Source of the DNA: Leisingera aquaemixtae
GTDB lineage: Bacteria > Pseudomonadota > Alphaproteobacteria > Rhodobacterales > Rhodobacteraceae
Length of the DNA: 49,712 bases
Direction: 5' to 3'
NCBI RefSeq assembly: GCF_001458395.1
Contig: NZ_CYSR01000029.1
Span: forward strand, 1 to 49,712
Of this stretch, positions 1 through 7,935 are shown one piece after another. The notes beneath the pieces were generated by a model, which did not search any database, was not told the DNA's origin, and worked only from the letters and a program-made list of their open reading frames with translations. Position 1 is the stretch's first letter. Every line of letters begins with the position of its first letter. A program made the translations under genes and the position numbers.

Positions 1-1
1 G

Positions 2-652
2 CTGGTCGGCTCTTCCGGTGCGATCCTTTCCTACATCATGTGCAAGGCGATGAACCGCTCCTTTGTCAGCGTGATCCTGGGCGGCTTCGGCGGCACCTCC
101 GGTCCGGCGATGGAGATCGACGGCGAGCAGATCGCCATCGACGCCGACGGCGTGGCGGCGGCGCTGGAGGAGGCCGACAGCGTGGTGATCATCCCCGGCT
201 ACGGCATGGCGGTGGCGCAGGCGCAGCAGAACGTGGCCGAACTGACCCGCCGCCTGCGCGCGAAAGGCAAGACTGTGCGCTTTGCGATCCACCCGGTCGC
301 AGGCCGCCTGCCGGGCCACATGAACGTGCTCTTGGCGGAGGCCAAGGTGCCCTACGACATCGTGCTGGAAATGGACGAGATCAACGAGGATTTCCCGGAC
401 ACGGATGTGGCCATCGTGATCGGCTCCAACGACATCGTGAACCCTGCGGCGCAGGAGGACCCCAACTCCCCGATCGCGGGCATGCCGGTGCTGGAATGCT
501 GGAAGGCGAAACAGGTCTTCGTCTCCAAACGCGGCCAGGGCACCGGCTATTCCGGCATCGAGAACCCGCTGTTCTTCAAGGAAAACACCCGCATGTTCTA
601 TGGCGATGCAAAGCAGAGCCTCGATACGCTGCTAAACCTCGTTGCGGCCTGA
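2..652 (+). CDS. pntB: NAD(P) transhydrogenase subunit beta, C-terminal part (5' end outside window)
   Basis: The reading frame is open from the first complete codon and ends at TGA, so this is a 5'-truncated gene with about 216 residues visible. The residues are those of the NADP(H)-binding domain III of the proton-translocating transhydrogenase beta subunit: the end of the membrane domain ([20 protein letters not shown]), then [44 protein letters not shown] and the C-terminal [14 protein letters not shown]. The complete enzyme uses the proton gradient to reduce NADP+ with NADH in the inner membrane. The stop lies 25 bp before the aminotransferase start with no terminator between, so the genes are probably co-transcribed. 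That suggests an NADPH source for the first, NADPH-dependent step of pyrimidine reduction (inference). Family assignment is very secure; whether pntA lies just upstream cannot be seen. Confidence 0.95.
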   Translation: MVGSSGAILSYIMCKAMNRSFVSVILGGFGGTSGPAMEIDGEQIAIDADGVAAALEEADSVVIIPGYGMAVAQAQQNVAELTRRLRAKGKTVRFAIHPVAGRLPGHMNVLLAEAKVPYDIVLEMDEINEDFPDTDVAIVIGSNDIVNPAAQEDPNSPIAGMPVLECWKAKQVFVSKRGQGTGYSGIENPLFFKENTRMFYGDAKQSLDTLLNLVAA

Positions 653-677
653 ACACTCGAACGAAAAGGACTTGGAC

Positions 678-1997
678 ATGGATAATCAACTGAAGCGGCC
701 GAACGCCATGGATGCCTACTGGATGCCGTTTACGGCCAACCGGCAATTCAAGCAGTCGCCGCGCATGGTCGCTGCCGCGGAGGGCATGTATTACACCACC
801 ACCGACGGGCGCAAGGTGATGGATGGCACCGCGGGCCTGTGGTGCGTCAACGCGGGCCACGCTGCGCCGCGCATCACCGAGGCGGTGCAGAAACAGGTGA
901 TCGAACTGGACTATGCGCCCGCCTTTCAGATGGGCCACCCCAAGGCGTTTGAGCTGGCCGCGCGGCTGGCGGAGCTGGCGCCGGGCGATCTGAACCATGT
1001 GTTCTTCACCAACTCCGGCTCGGAATCGGTGGAGACCGCACTGAAAATCGCGCTGGCCTATCACAAGGCCAAGGGCGAGCAGGGCCGCACCCGGCTGATC
1101 GGGCGCGAGAAGGGCTACCACGGGGTGAACTTCGGCGGCATCTCGGTCGGCGGCATCGTCAACAACCGCCGCCATTTCGGCAGCCTGCTGACGGGCGTCG
1201 ACCACCTGCGCCACACCCATGATCCGGAGCGTAACGCCTTTACCAGGGGCCAGCCGGAGCATGGCGCGGAGCTGGCAGAGGACCTGGTGCGGCTGATCGA
1301 GCTGCACGGGGCGGAGACCATCGCCGCGGTGATCGTCGAGCCGATGGCAGGTTCCGCCGGGGTGATCCTGCCGCCCAAGGGCTACCTGCAGCGGCTGCGC
1401 GAGATCACCCGCGAGCATGGCATCCTCTTGATCTTCGACGAGGTGATCACCGCCTATGGCCGCCTGGGCCGGGCCTTTGGCGCGGATTACTACGGCGTCG
1501 AGCCGGATATGATCACCACCGCCAAGGGGCTGACCAACGGGGTGATCCCGATGGGCGCGGTGATGATCAGCAGCGCCATCCACGATGCCTTCATGACCGG
1601 CCCGGAGCATATGATCGAGCTGTTCCACGGCTATACCTACTCCGGCAACCCGGTGGCCTGCGCCGCGGCGCTGGCGGCGCTGGACACCTACCGCGAGGAG
1701 GAGCTGTTCGAGCGTGCGGCGGCGCTGGAGGACTATTGGTCCGATGCCCTGTTCAGCCTCCAGGGGATGCCGCATGTGAAGGATATCCGCTGCTCCGGCC
1801 TGGTCGGCGCGGTGGAGCTGGAGCCGGTTGCGGGGGTGCCCACCAAGCGCGCCTTCGACACCTACCTGCGCGCCTGGGACAAGGGGGCGCATCTGCGCAC
1901 CACCGGCGACATCATCGCCATGTCGCCGCCGCTGATCATCGAAAAGACGGAAATCGACGAGCTGATCGGCATTCTGGCCGAATCGCTGGTCGCGTGA
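678..1997 (+). CDS. Class III omega-aminotransferase (probable beta-alanine:pyruvate transaminase)
   Basis: A PLP-dependent fold-type I class III aminotransferase of 439 residues, the usual length. Visible motifs are GTAGLWCVNAGHAAP near residue 50, FFTNSGSESVETALKIA near 110 (phosphate-binding region), the DEVIT aspartate D254 that contacts the PLP pyridine nitrogen, and TTAKGLTNG with the Schiff-base lysine K283. The ATG at 678 was chosen because AAAGGA lies 7 bp upstream; a TTG at 642 would overlap pntB. The family moves the terminal amino group of omega-amino acids to pyruvate. Beside a dihydropyrimidinase and a carbamoyl hydrolase, the likely substrate is beta-alanine or 3-aminoisobutyrate, giving malonate semialdehyde or its methyl form. 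Taurine, GABA or amines remain possible because class III specificity is hard to read from sequence. Confidence 0.88.
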   Translation: MDNQLKRPNAMDAYWMPFTANRQFKQSPRMVAAAEGMYYTTTDGRKVMDGTAGLWCVNAGHAAPRITEAVQKQVIELDYAPAFQMGHPKAFELAARLAELAPGDLNHVFFTNSGSESVETALKIALAYHKAKGEQGRTRLIGREKGYHGVNFGGISVGGIVNNRRHFGSLLTGVDHLRHTHDPERNAFTRGQPEHGAELAEDLVRLIELHGAETIAAVIVEPMAGSAGVILPPKGYLQRLREITREHGILLIFDEVITAYGRLGRAFGADYYGVEPDMITTAKGLTNGVIPMGAVMISSAIHDAFMTGPEHMIELFHGYTYSGNPVACAAALAALDTYREEELFERAAALEDYWSDALFSLQGMPHVKDIRCSGLVGAVELEPVAGVPTKRAFDTYLRAWDKGAHLRTTGDIIAMSPPLIIEKTEIDELIGILAESLVA

Positions 1998-2000
1998 GGA

Positions 2001-2039
2001 CCTGCCCCAGCCTTGCGCTCGAATGGCGCGCGGGGCAGG
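2001..2039 (+). other. Intercistronic inverted repeat between aminotransferase and hydrolase genes
   Basis: CCTGCCCC (2001-2008) and GGGGCAGG (2032-2039) form a perfect 8-bp stem with a 23-nt loop directly after the aminotransferase stop. No T-run follows, and the ribosome binding site of the next gene (AAAGGGAGAGAG) begins just downstream. It may be an RNA processing or stability element; function is unproven. Confidence 0.4.
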
Positions 2040-2059
2040 GGCGGCAAAGGGAGAGAGAC

Positions 2060-3310
2060 ATGAAAGACGTGCAAAGCAACGCCCGCATCAACGGCAGCCG
2101 CCTGTGGGACACGCTGATGGAGATGGCGCAGAAAGGCCCCGGCCTGCGCGGCGGATGCAACCGCCAGACGCTGACCGATGCCGACAAGGAAGGCCGCGAC
2201 CTGTTCAAGCGCTGGTGCGAAGAATCCGGCATGACCGTCGGCGTCGACAGCATGGGCAATATGTTTGCCCGCCTGGAAGGCACCAATCCGGATCTGGATC
2301 CGGTGATGATGGGCAGCCATCTGGACACCCAGCCCACGGGCGGCAAATACGACGGTGTCCTCGGCGTGCTGGCAGGGCTTGAGGTGGTGCGCTCGATCCG
2401 CGATCAGGGCATCCGGACCCGCCGCCCCATTGTGGTGGTGAACTGGACCAATGAGGAAGGCACGCGGTTTGCCCCCGCGATGCTGTCCTCCGGCGTTTTT
2501 GCGGGCGTTCACACCCAGGACTGGGCCTATGCGCGCGAGGATGCGGACGGCAAGAAGTTCGGCGAGGAACTGGCCCGCATCGGCTACGCGGGCGACGAGC
2601 CGGTGGGCAACCGCAAGATGCACGCGATGTTCGAGCTGCACATCGAGCAGGGCCCCATTCTGGAGGCCGAGGGCAAGGATATCGGCGTCGTCACCCACGG
2701 CCAGGGCCTGAATTGGCTGCAGGTCACGCTGACGGGCCAGGAGGCGCACACCGGCTCCACCCCGATGCCGATGCGCCGCAATGCGGGCCTGGGGGCTGCG
2801 CGGATCACGACCCTGGTGCATGAGATCGCGATGAGCCACCAGCCGGATGCGGTCGGTGCCGTGGGCCACTGCGACTACTACCCCAACAGCCGCAACATCG
2901 TGCCGGGCAAGGTGGTCTTCACCATCGACTTCCGCTCGCCCAGCTTCGACACCCAGGCGGATATGGAGCGCCGCCTGCGCGAGGGTGCCGCGAAAATCGC
3001 CGAGGAGCTGGAACTGGGCCTGGAGATCGAGCAGGTCGGCCATTTCGACCCGGTGACATTCGACGAAAACTGCGTCTCCGCCGTGCGCCGCGCGGCTGAG
3101 CAGCTGGGCTATTCGCACCGCAACATCATCTCCGGCGCCGGCCATGATGCCTGCTGGATCAACAAGGTGGCGCCGACCGCCATGGTGATGTGCCCCTGTG
3201 TCGATGGCCTCAGCCATAACGAGGATGAGGAAATCAGCCGCGAATGGGCTGCGGCGGGAACGGATGTGCTCTTGCACGCCGTGCTGGAAACCGCAGAAGT
3301 CGTGGAGTGA
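2060..3310 (+). CDS. Zn-dependent M20-family hydrolase (probable beta-ureidopropionase / N-carbamoyl amino acid hydrolase)
   Basis: A 416-residue protein of the M20 amidase/carbamoylase group (HyuC, AmaB, allantoate amidohydrolase relatives). Metal-ligand motifs are visible in order: GSHLDTQPTGGKYDG (His and Asp), NEEGTRF (Glu pair), HIEQGP (His) and the C-terminal GLSHNEDE (His). The substrate-binding region SRNIVPGKVVFTIDFRSP is present. In the pyrimidine pathway this enzyme cleaves N-carbamoyl-beta-alanine to beta-alanine, CO2 and ammonia in the cytoplasm. The ATG at 2060 follows a purine-rich AAAGGGAGAGAGAC; the longer open frame upstream overlaps the aminotransferase and lacks a good ribosome site. 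The stop lies 5 bp before hydA. Allantoate or L-carbamoyl amino acids are alternative substrates, but the adjacent dihydropyrimidinase favours the pyrimidine role. Confidence 0.88.
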   Translation: MKDVQSNARINGSRLWDTLMEMAQKGPGLRGGCNRQTLTDADKEGRDLFKRWCEESGMTVGVDSMGNMFARLEGTNPDLDPVMMGSHLDTQPTGGKYDGVLGVLAGLEVVRSIRDQGIRTRRPIVVVNWTNEEGTRFAPAMLSSGVFAGVHTQDWAYAREDADGKKFGEELARIGYAGDEPVGNRKMHAMFELHIEQGPILEAEGKDIGVVTHGQGLNWLQVTLTGQEAHTGSTPMPMRRNAGLGAARITTLVHEIAMSHQPDAVGAVGHCDYYPNSRNIVPGKVVFTIDFRSPSFDTQADMERRLREGAAKIAEELELGLEIEQVGHFDPVTFDENCVSAVRRAAEQLGYSHRNIISGAGHDACWINKVAPTAMVMCPCVDGLSHNEDEEISREWAAAGTDVLLHAVLETAEVVE

Positions 3311-3315
3311 AGACT

Positions 3316-4776
3316 ATGACGACAAGAACCGTGATCAAGGGCGGCACCATCGTTGCCGCCGACCGCAGCTATGCCGCCGATGTCGCCATCGAGGATGGCA
3401 AGATCGTGCAGATCGGCACCAATCTGAATGGCGACAAGGTGCTGGACGCCGAGGGCTGCTATGTCATGCCCGGCGGCATCGACCCGCATGTGCATCTGGA
3501 GATGCCCTTTATGGGCACCCATTCGGCGGATGATTTTGAATCCGGCACCCGCGCGGGCCTTGCCGGCGGCACCACCATGGTGGTGGACTTCTGCCTGCCC
3601 ACCCCCGGCCAGTCGATGCTGGAGGCGCTGGAGGCCTGGCACGCCAAGTCCAAACGCGCCTGCGCGGATTACTCCTTCCACATGGCAGTGACCTGGTGGA
3701 GCGAGCAAGTGTTTGACGAGATGCAGAAGGTCGTCGATCTGGGCATCAACTCCTTCAAGCACTTCATGGCCTACAAGGGCGCGCTGATGGTGGATGATGA
3801 CGAGCTGTTTGACAGCTTCCGCCGCTGCGCCGCCCTTGGCGCGCTGCCGATGGTCCATGCGGAAAACGGCGACGTGGTGGCCACAATGCAGCAGAAGCTG
3901 CTGGCAGACGGCATCCGCGGCCCCGAAGGCCACGGGCTGTCGCGCCCGCCGGAGGTCGAGGGCGAAGCCACCAACCGCGCCATCATGATCGCAGACATGG
4001 CCGGCGTGCCGCTTTATGTCGTGCATACCTCCTGCGAGCAGGCGCATGAGGCGATCCGCCGGGCGCGCCAGAAAGGCATGCGCGTCTATGGCGAGCCGCT
4101 GATCCAGCATCTGGTGCTGGACGAAAGCGAATACCGCCACCCCAACTGGGACCACGCCGCGCAGCGGGTGATGTCGCCGCCGTTCCGCGACAAGGCGCAT
4201 CAGGACAGCCTGTGGGCGGGTCTGCAGGCAGGTTCGCTGCAGGTGGTGGCGACCGACCACTGCGCCTTTACCGTGGATCAGAAACGCACCGGTATCGACG
4301 ATTTCACCAAGATCCCGAACGGCACCGGCGGGCTGGAAGACCGGATGCCGGTGGTGTGGAGCGAGGGGGTGAACACCGGGCGGCTGACACCGAACGAGTT
4401 TGTGGCCGTGACCTCGACCAATATCGCGCGTATCCTCAACATATACCCGCGCAAAGGGGCGATCGTGGAAGGCTCCGACGCCGATCTGGTGGTGTGGGAT
4501 CCGAAGAAATCCAAGGTGATCTCGCCCGAAACCCAGCAGTCGGTGGTGGAATACAACGTCTTCGCGGGCCGCGAGGTGACCGGCCTGCCGCGCTATACCC
4601 TCAGCCGCGGCGAACTGGCGGTGGACGACGGCACCGTCTGCGCCACCCCGGGACACGGGCGGTTCGTCGAGCGGCACGCGTTCCCCGAGGTCAACAAGGC
4701 GCTGTCCAAGTGGAAACAGCTCACCGCGCCGCGCCAGGTTGTGCGCTCGGCCGAGAACATGCCGGCCTGCGTCTGA
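3316..4776 (+). CDS. hydA: Dihydropyrimidinase (D-hydantoinase family)
   Basis: A cyclic amidohydrolase of 486 residues, typical length. It opens the ring of dihydrouracil or dihydrothymine to the N-carbamoyl beta-amino acid. Binuclear zinc-site motifs are intact: GGIDPHVHLEMPFMG (H58, H60), SFKHFMAYKG (bridging carboxylated lysine, most likely K154), MVHAENGD (H181), YVVHTSCEQAH and VVATDHCAFT. The family tail NVFAGREVTGLPRYTLSRG is also present. The ATG at 3316 is 5 bp after the upstream stop, and its ribosome site (GGAG) lies inside the end of the upstream gene, which suggests translational coupling. A textbook intrinsic terminator follows six bases after the stop, so the downstream transporter may be expressed at a lower level or from its own promoter. 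Confidence 0.95.
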   Translation: MTTRTVIKGGTIVAADRSYAADVAIEDGKIVQIGTNLNGDKVLDAEGCYVMPGGIDPHVHLEMPFMGTHSADDFESGTRAGLAGGTTMVVDFCLPTPGQSMLEALEAWHAKSKRACADYSFHMAVTWWSEQVFDEMQKVVDLGINSFKHFMAYKGALMVDDDELFDSFRRCAALGALPMVHAENGDVVATMQQKLLADGIRGPEGHGLSRPPEVEGEATNRAIMIADMAGVPLYVVHTSCEQAHEAIRRARQKGMRVYGEPLIQHLVLDESEYRHPNWDHAAQRVMSPPFRDKAHQDSLWAGLQAGSLQVVATDHCAFTVDQKRTGIDDFTKIPNGTGGLEDRMPVVWSEGVNTGRLTPNEFVAVTSTNIARILNIYPRKGAIVEGSDADLVVWDPKKSKVISPETQQSVVEYNVFAGREVTGLPRYTLSRGELAVDDGTVCATPGHGRFVERHAFPEVNKALSKWKQLTAPRQVVRSAENMPACV

Positions 4777-4781
4777 TCATG

Positions 4782-4807
4782 GTCCCCGGCGCAGGCCGGG
4801 GACTTTT
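4782..4807 (+). terminator. Intrinsic terminator or attenuator after hydA
   Basis: GTCCCCGGC (4782-4790) pairs perfectly with GCCGGGGAC (4795-4803) around a GCAG tetraloop, followed at once by TTTT (4804-4807). This is the clearest rho-independent terminator in the window. It sits between two genes of one apparent pathway, so it could act as a partial stop that lowers transporter expression. Confidence 0.75.
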
Positions 4808-4870
4808 GCATGTGCTGCCTGCCGCAGAAGCGGGCCGCAACAAAGCCAAATAACAGGGAGGAAACTCAAA

Positions 4871-6361
4871 ATGGCTGATGTAACCAGCGGGTATTCCGCG
4901 TCCGGCGCCGACGCGCCGCCGCGGGTGGATCTGACCGGGATCGACCCCGAACTTTACAACGAGGACCAGCTGCCGACGACGGCGGCGGAACGCACCTGGG
5001 ACTGGCTGGCAATTGCCGCGCTCTGGGTGGGCATGGTGGTCTGTATTCCGACCTACCTGCTGGCGTCCTACCTGATCGGCTCCGGCATGAGCTGGGATCA
5101 GGCGGTTATGACCATTCTGGCCGCCAACGCCATCGTGCTGATCCCGATGGTGCTGGTGGGCCATGCCGGCACCAAATACGGCATCCCCTTCCCGGTGCTC
5201 TTGCGCTCCTCCTTCGGGCCGACCGGCGCCAAGATCCCGGCCGTGGCCCGCGGTATCGTCGCCTGCGGCTGGTTCGGCATCCAGACCTGGGTCGGCGGCT
5301 CCGCGATCTTTGTGATCCTCAACACCCTGACCGGCGGTGCGCTGGCGGGCGAGGCGCTGCCGGTGCTGGGCATCAGCGCGGGCGAGTTCATCTGCTTCCT
5401 GGCCTTCTGGGCGCTGCATCTCTACTTCATCGCCAACGGCACCGAGTCGATCCGCTGGCTGGAGACCTATGCGGCCCCCTTCCTGCTGGCGATGGGCCTG
5501 GCGCTCCTGGCCTGGGCCTATGTCAACGCCGGCGGCTTCGGCGAGATGCTGTCCACCCCCAGCGCCTTTGATCCGGGCCAGCCGCAAGAGGGCCAGTTTT
5601 GGGTCGTCTTCTGGCCGAGCCTCACCGGCATGATCGGCTTCTGGGCGACGCTGGCGCTGAACATCCCCGACTTCACCCGCCACGCCAAAAGCCAAAAAGA
5701 CCAGCTGGTGGGCCAATTGGTCGGCCTGCCGATCCCGATGGCGCTGTTTGCCTTCATCGCCTCCGCCGTGACCTCGGCCACCGTGGTGATCTATGGCGAG
5801 GCGATCTGGGATCCGATCCAGCTGTCTGAGAAGATGGGCGGGTTCTCGGTGATCATCGCGCTGTTTGCGCTGATCGTGGCGACCCTGACCACCAACCTGG
5901 CGGCCAACGTGGTGGCGCCTGCGCACGGGTTCTCGAACCTGGCGCCGAGCAAGATCAACCTCAAGCGCGGCGGCTATATCACCGCAGGTATCGGCATTGC
6001 CATGTTCCCCTGGGTTCTGGTGAACCACATCATCGGCTGGCTGATCGCCTATTCGGCGCTCTTGGGTCCGATCGCGGGCGTGATGCTGGCGGACTACTAC
6101 CTGCTGCGCAAGACCAAGCTGGAAGTGGCTGACCTGTTCAAGATGAACGGCATCTATTCCGGCAGCAACGGCACCAACTGGGCCGGTGTCTGGGCGCTGG
6201 TGATCGGCATCCTGCCGAACCTGCCGGGCTTCCTGGCCGGTGTCGGCATCACTGCGGGCACCTCCGACTTCTTTGCCACGATCTACACCTACGCCTGGTT
6301 CGTGGGCCTGTTCGTGGCCGGCGCCGCCTATCTGGTGCTGTCGAAGATCCTGAACAAGTGA
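4871..6361 (+). CDS. NCS1-family nucleobase/hydantoin permease
   Basis: A 496-residue polytopic membrane protein of the nucleobase:cation symporter-1 family (Mhp1, allantoin and uracil permeases). The N-terminus is a hydrophilic leader of about 45 residues, followed by roughly twelve hydrophobic segments. Family-like stretches include RTWDWLAIAALWVGM at the first helix, GIPFPVLLRSSFGP, GWFGIQTWVGG, and LNIPDFTRHAKSQKDQLVGQ before the later helices. The ATG at 4871 follows AGGGAGGAAACTCAAA. It would import uracil, dihydropyrimidines, hydantoin or allantoin with Na+ or H+. The preceding dihydropyrimidinase and carbamoyl hydrolase favour a pyrimidine or its reduced form. A terminator-like hairpin lies both before and after this gene. 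Confidence 0.9.
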   Translation: MADVTSGYSASGADAPPRVDLTGIDPELYNEDQLPTTAAERTWDWLAIAALWVGMVVCIPTYLLASYLIGSGMSWDQAVMTILAANAIVLIPMVLVGHAGTKYGIPFPVLLRSSFGPTGAKIPAVARGIVACGWFGIQTWVGGSAIFVILNTLTGGALAGEALPVLGISAGEFICFLAFWALHLYFIANGTESIRWLETYAAPFLLAMGLALLAWAYVNAGGFGEMLSTPSAFDPGQPQEGQFWVVFWPSLTGMIGFWATLALNIPDFTRHAKSQKDQLVGQLVGLPIPMALFAFIASAVTSATVVIYGEAIWDPIQLSEKMGGFSVIIALFALIVATLTTNLAANVVAPAHGFSNLAPSKINLKRGGYITAGIGIAMFPWVLVNHIIGWLIAYSALLGPIAGVMLADYYLLRKTKLEVADLFKMNGIYSGSNGTNWAGVWALVIGILPNLPGFLAGVGITAGTSDFFATIYTYAWFVGLFVAGAAYLVLSKILNK

Positions 6362-6368
6362 CCTTTGG

Positions 6369-6392
6369 CCGGGGCGGTGCCTGCCGCCCCGG
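6369..6392 (+). terminator. Strong hairpin after NCS1 permease (attenuator or terminator)
   Basis: CCGGGGCGG (6369-6377) pairs with CCGCCCCGG (6384-6392) around a 6-nt loop, eight bases after the permease stop. The following TTCCCCTTT is only a broken T-run, so termination may be partial and the DUF1330 gene downstream could still be read. Confidence 0.5.
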
Positions 6393-6419
6393 TTCCCCTT
6401 TCAGACAAGCGGAGCCCGC

Positions 6420-6713
6420 ATGCCCAAAGCCTATTGGATTGCCCATGTCACCGTGACCGATCCGGATCCCTACAAACTCTACGCCGAAGGCGCGACGGAG
6501 GCGTTCAAGACATTCGGCGCCCGCGTTCTGGCCCGCGGCGGCGCCTGCGAGCAGATGGAGGGCGACGGCCATCCGCGTAACGTGGTGATCGAGTTCGACT
6601 CGATGGAGGCGGCGCTGAGCTGCTACAACTCGCCGCAATACCAGGCCGCCAAAGCGCACCGTGAGGGCGCGGGGCTGGCCAATATCGTGATCGTCGAAGG
6701 CGCGCCCGGCTAA
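6420..6713 (+). CDS. DUF1330 domain protein
   Basis: A 97-residue small cytoplasmic protein. The start MPKAYWIAHVTVTDPDPYKLYAEGATEAF and the ending ANIVIVEGA are typical of the DUF1330 family, a ferredoxin-like alpha/beta-barrel fold of dimeric small proteins. Conserved features include the glycine-rich ARGG segment and VVIEFDSMEAALSCYNSPQYQ, where the aromatic-rich helix follows. The biochemical role of the family is not established. Its place at the end of the pyrimidine operon suggests an accessory part in catabolism, but the hairpin before it leaves co-transcription uncertain. The ATG at 6420 lies after AAGCGGAGCCCGC, a weak but acceptable ribosome site. Confidence 0.88.
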   Translation: MPKAYWIAHVTVTDPDPYKLYAEGATEAFKTFGARVLARGGACEQMEGDGHPRNVVIEFDSMEAALSCYNSPQYQAAKAHREGAGLANIVIVEGAPG

Positions 6714-6736
6714 CCGGGCGTGCGCTTGCACCGGCT

Positions 6737-6767
6737 GCTTGCCGCCCTGCGTGACAGGGCGGGCAGG
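6737..6767. terminator. Hairpin between convergent operons
   Basis: CTTGCCGCCCTG and CAGGGCGGGCAGG pair with one bulged base around the loop CGTGA. It lies 24 bp after the DUF1330 stop and 56 bp from the end of the convergent minus-strand gene. No T-run follows directly on either strand, so it is a candidate bidirectional terminator only. Confidence 0.4.
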
Positions 6768-6822
6768 CCGCCGGTCAAGCCATTGTTTTCCTGATTAAAT
6801 CCAGCTGCCCGGCTGTGCGCTG

Positions 6823-7935
6823 CTATGATCGCCCGGAAAAATTGTCAGCTGACAATGCCGTCAGCCCGGTTTGCGCCATGGCGATGCTCAGCTCTTCGCT
6901 CAGGGCCGCCCACAGCTGTTCCAGCCCTGCCTCCCCCCGTGCCGCAATGGCAAACTGCAAAATCCGCCCCAGGAAGGTGAAGTCCGCCCCGGCCGACAGC
7001 GCCTTCAGCACGTCCTCGCCCGACCGGAGGCCGCTGTCGTAGAACACCGGGAATTCCGGCCCCAGCGCGGCCCGGATTTTCGCGAGCATCTCTATCGGGG
7101 CCGGTGCCGCCTCCAGCTGCCGGGCGCCGTGGCTGGAGACCTGGATCGCGTCCACGCCCGCCGCCGCAAGGGCGCGCGCGTCCTCAACGTCCAGCACGCC
7201 CTTGATCACCAGCTTGCCGGGCCAGAGGTCGCGCAGCCGTGCCAGCGTGTCCCAGGTGGCGCGCGCCCGGCTTTCGGTGCGGTCGAAGTCATAGCCTTCC
7301 ATCTGGAAATTCGCCATCACCGGCTTGCCCTTCAGCAGCGCCGTCAGCGACCAGCGCGGGTGCAGGGCAAAGTCGAGGAACTGCCGCGGGCCGATGCGGA
7401 ACGGCATCTTGAAGCCATGGCGCAGCTCGCGCGGGCGGCGGCCGACCTCGGGCACGTCCACCGTCAGCACCAGGGTTTGATAGCCGGCCGCGCGGGCGCG
7501 CTCCGCCAGTTTGAAGGTGCCGCTGCCGTCGCCGCTGAAATAGAGCTGGAACCAGGCATAGCCCTCTGCCGCCTCCAGGATGGTCTCCAAAGGGGTCGAG
7601 GCAACGGTCGAGACCCCATGCGGCACCCGGTGGCGGGCGGCCAGCCGGGCCAGCATCAGGTCGGCGCCGGGGGCGGCGAGGTTGCACATGCCCATGGGGG
7701 CAATCCCGAAGGGGCGGTCCGCCTCGGCGCCGAAGACGCGGACCGCCAGCGAGCGGCGGCTGACATCGCGCAGGATGCGGGGCCGCAGGGTGATGGCATC
7801 CAGGGCCGCACGGTTGCGCGCCGCCCCGGTTTCCTGCCCGGCGGCCCCGTCGATATAGTCAAACACCATCCAGGGCAGCCGCCGCCGGGCCAGGCGGCGG
7901 GCGTCTTCGGCCGAATGGATGGCGCCTGCACCCAT
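6823..7935 (-). CDS. FMN-dependent 2-hydroxyacid dehydrogenase (probable sulfolactate dehydrogenase, SlcD-like)
   Basis: A 370-residue member of the lactate/glycolate/mandelate dehydrogenase family. Visible family segments are FDYIDGAAGQE, WFQLYFSGDGSGT, LVLTVDVPEVGRRPRELRHGF, KLVIKGVLDVEDA, VSSHGARQLE and FYDSGLRSGEDVLKALSAGA. The active-site His and Arg of the HGxRQ motif are kept, but the usual SNHGGRQLD reads SSHGARQLE and the usual DGGVR reads DSGLR, so the enzyme is divergent. As last gene of the DHPS operon it is best placed to oxidise 3-sulfolactate to 3-sulfopyruvate at the membrane, the step assigned to SlcD in roseobacters. The start was set at the ATG in TGATG, where the comE stop overlaps by one base. 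Function is inferred from context; lactate or another 2-hydroxyacid cannot be excluded. Confidence 0.75.
   Translation of the reverse strand: MGAGAIHSAEDARRLARRRLPWMVFDYIDGAAGQETGAARNRAALDAITLRPRILRDVSRRSLAVRVFGAEADRPFGIAPMGMCNLAAPGADLMLARLAARHRVPHGVSTVASTPLETILEAAEGYAWFQLYFSGDGSGTFKLAERARAAGYQTLVLTVDVPEVGRRPRELRHGFKMPFRIGPRQFLDFALHPRWSLTALLKGKPVMANFQMEGYDFDRTESRARATWDTLARLRDLWPGKLVIKGVLDVEDARALAAAGVDAIQVSSHGARQLEAAPAPIEMLAKIRAALGPEFPVFYDSGLRSGEDVLKALSAGADFTFLGRILQFAIAARGEAGLEQLWAALSEELSIAMAQTGLTALSADNFSGRS

Noticed and set aside
576-1892. Long minus-strand open frame opposite the aminotransferase gene
   Set aside because: Its product is rich in Arg, His, Ala and Gly without any family resemblance and lies antisense to a clear gene; high GC produces such frames throughout the window.
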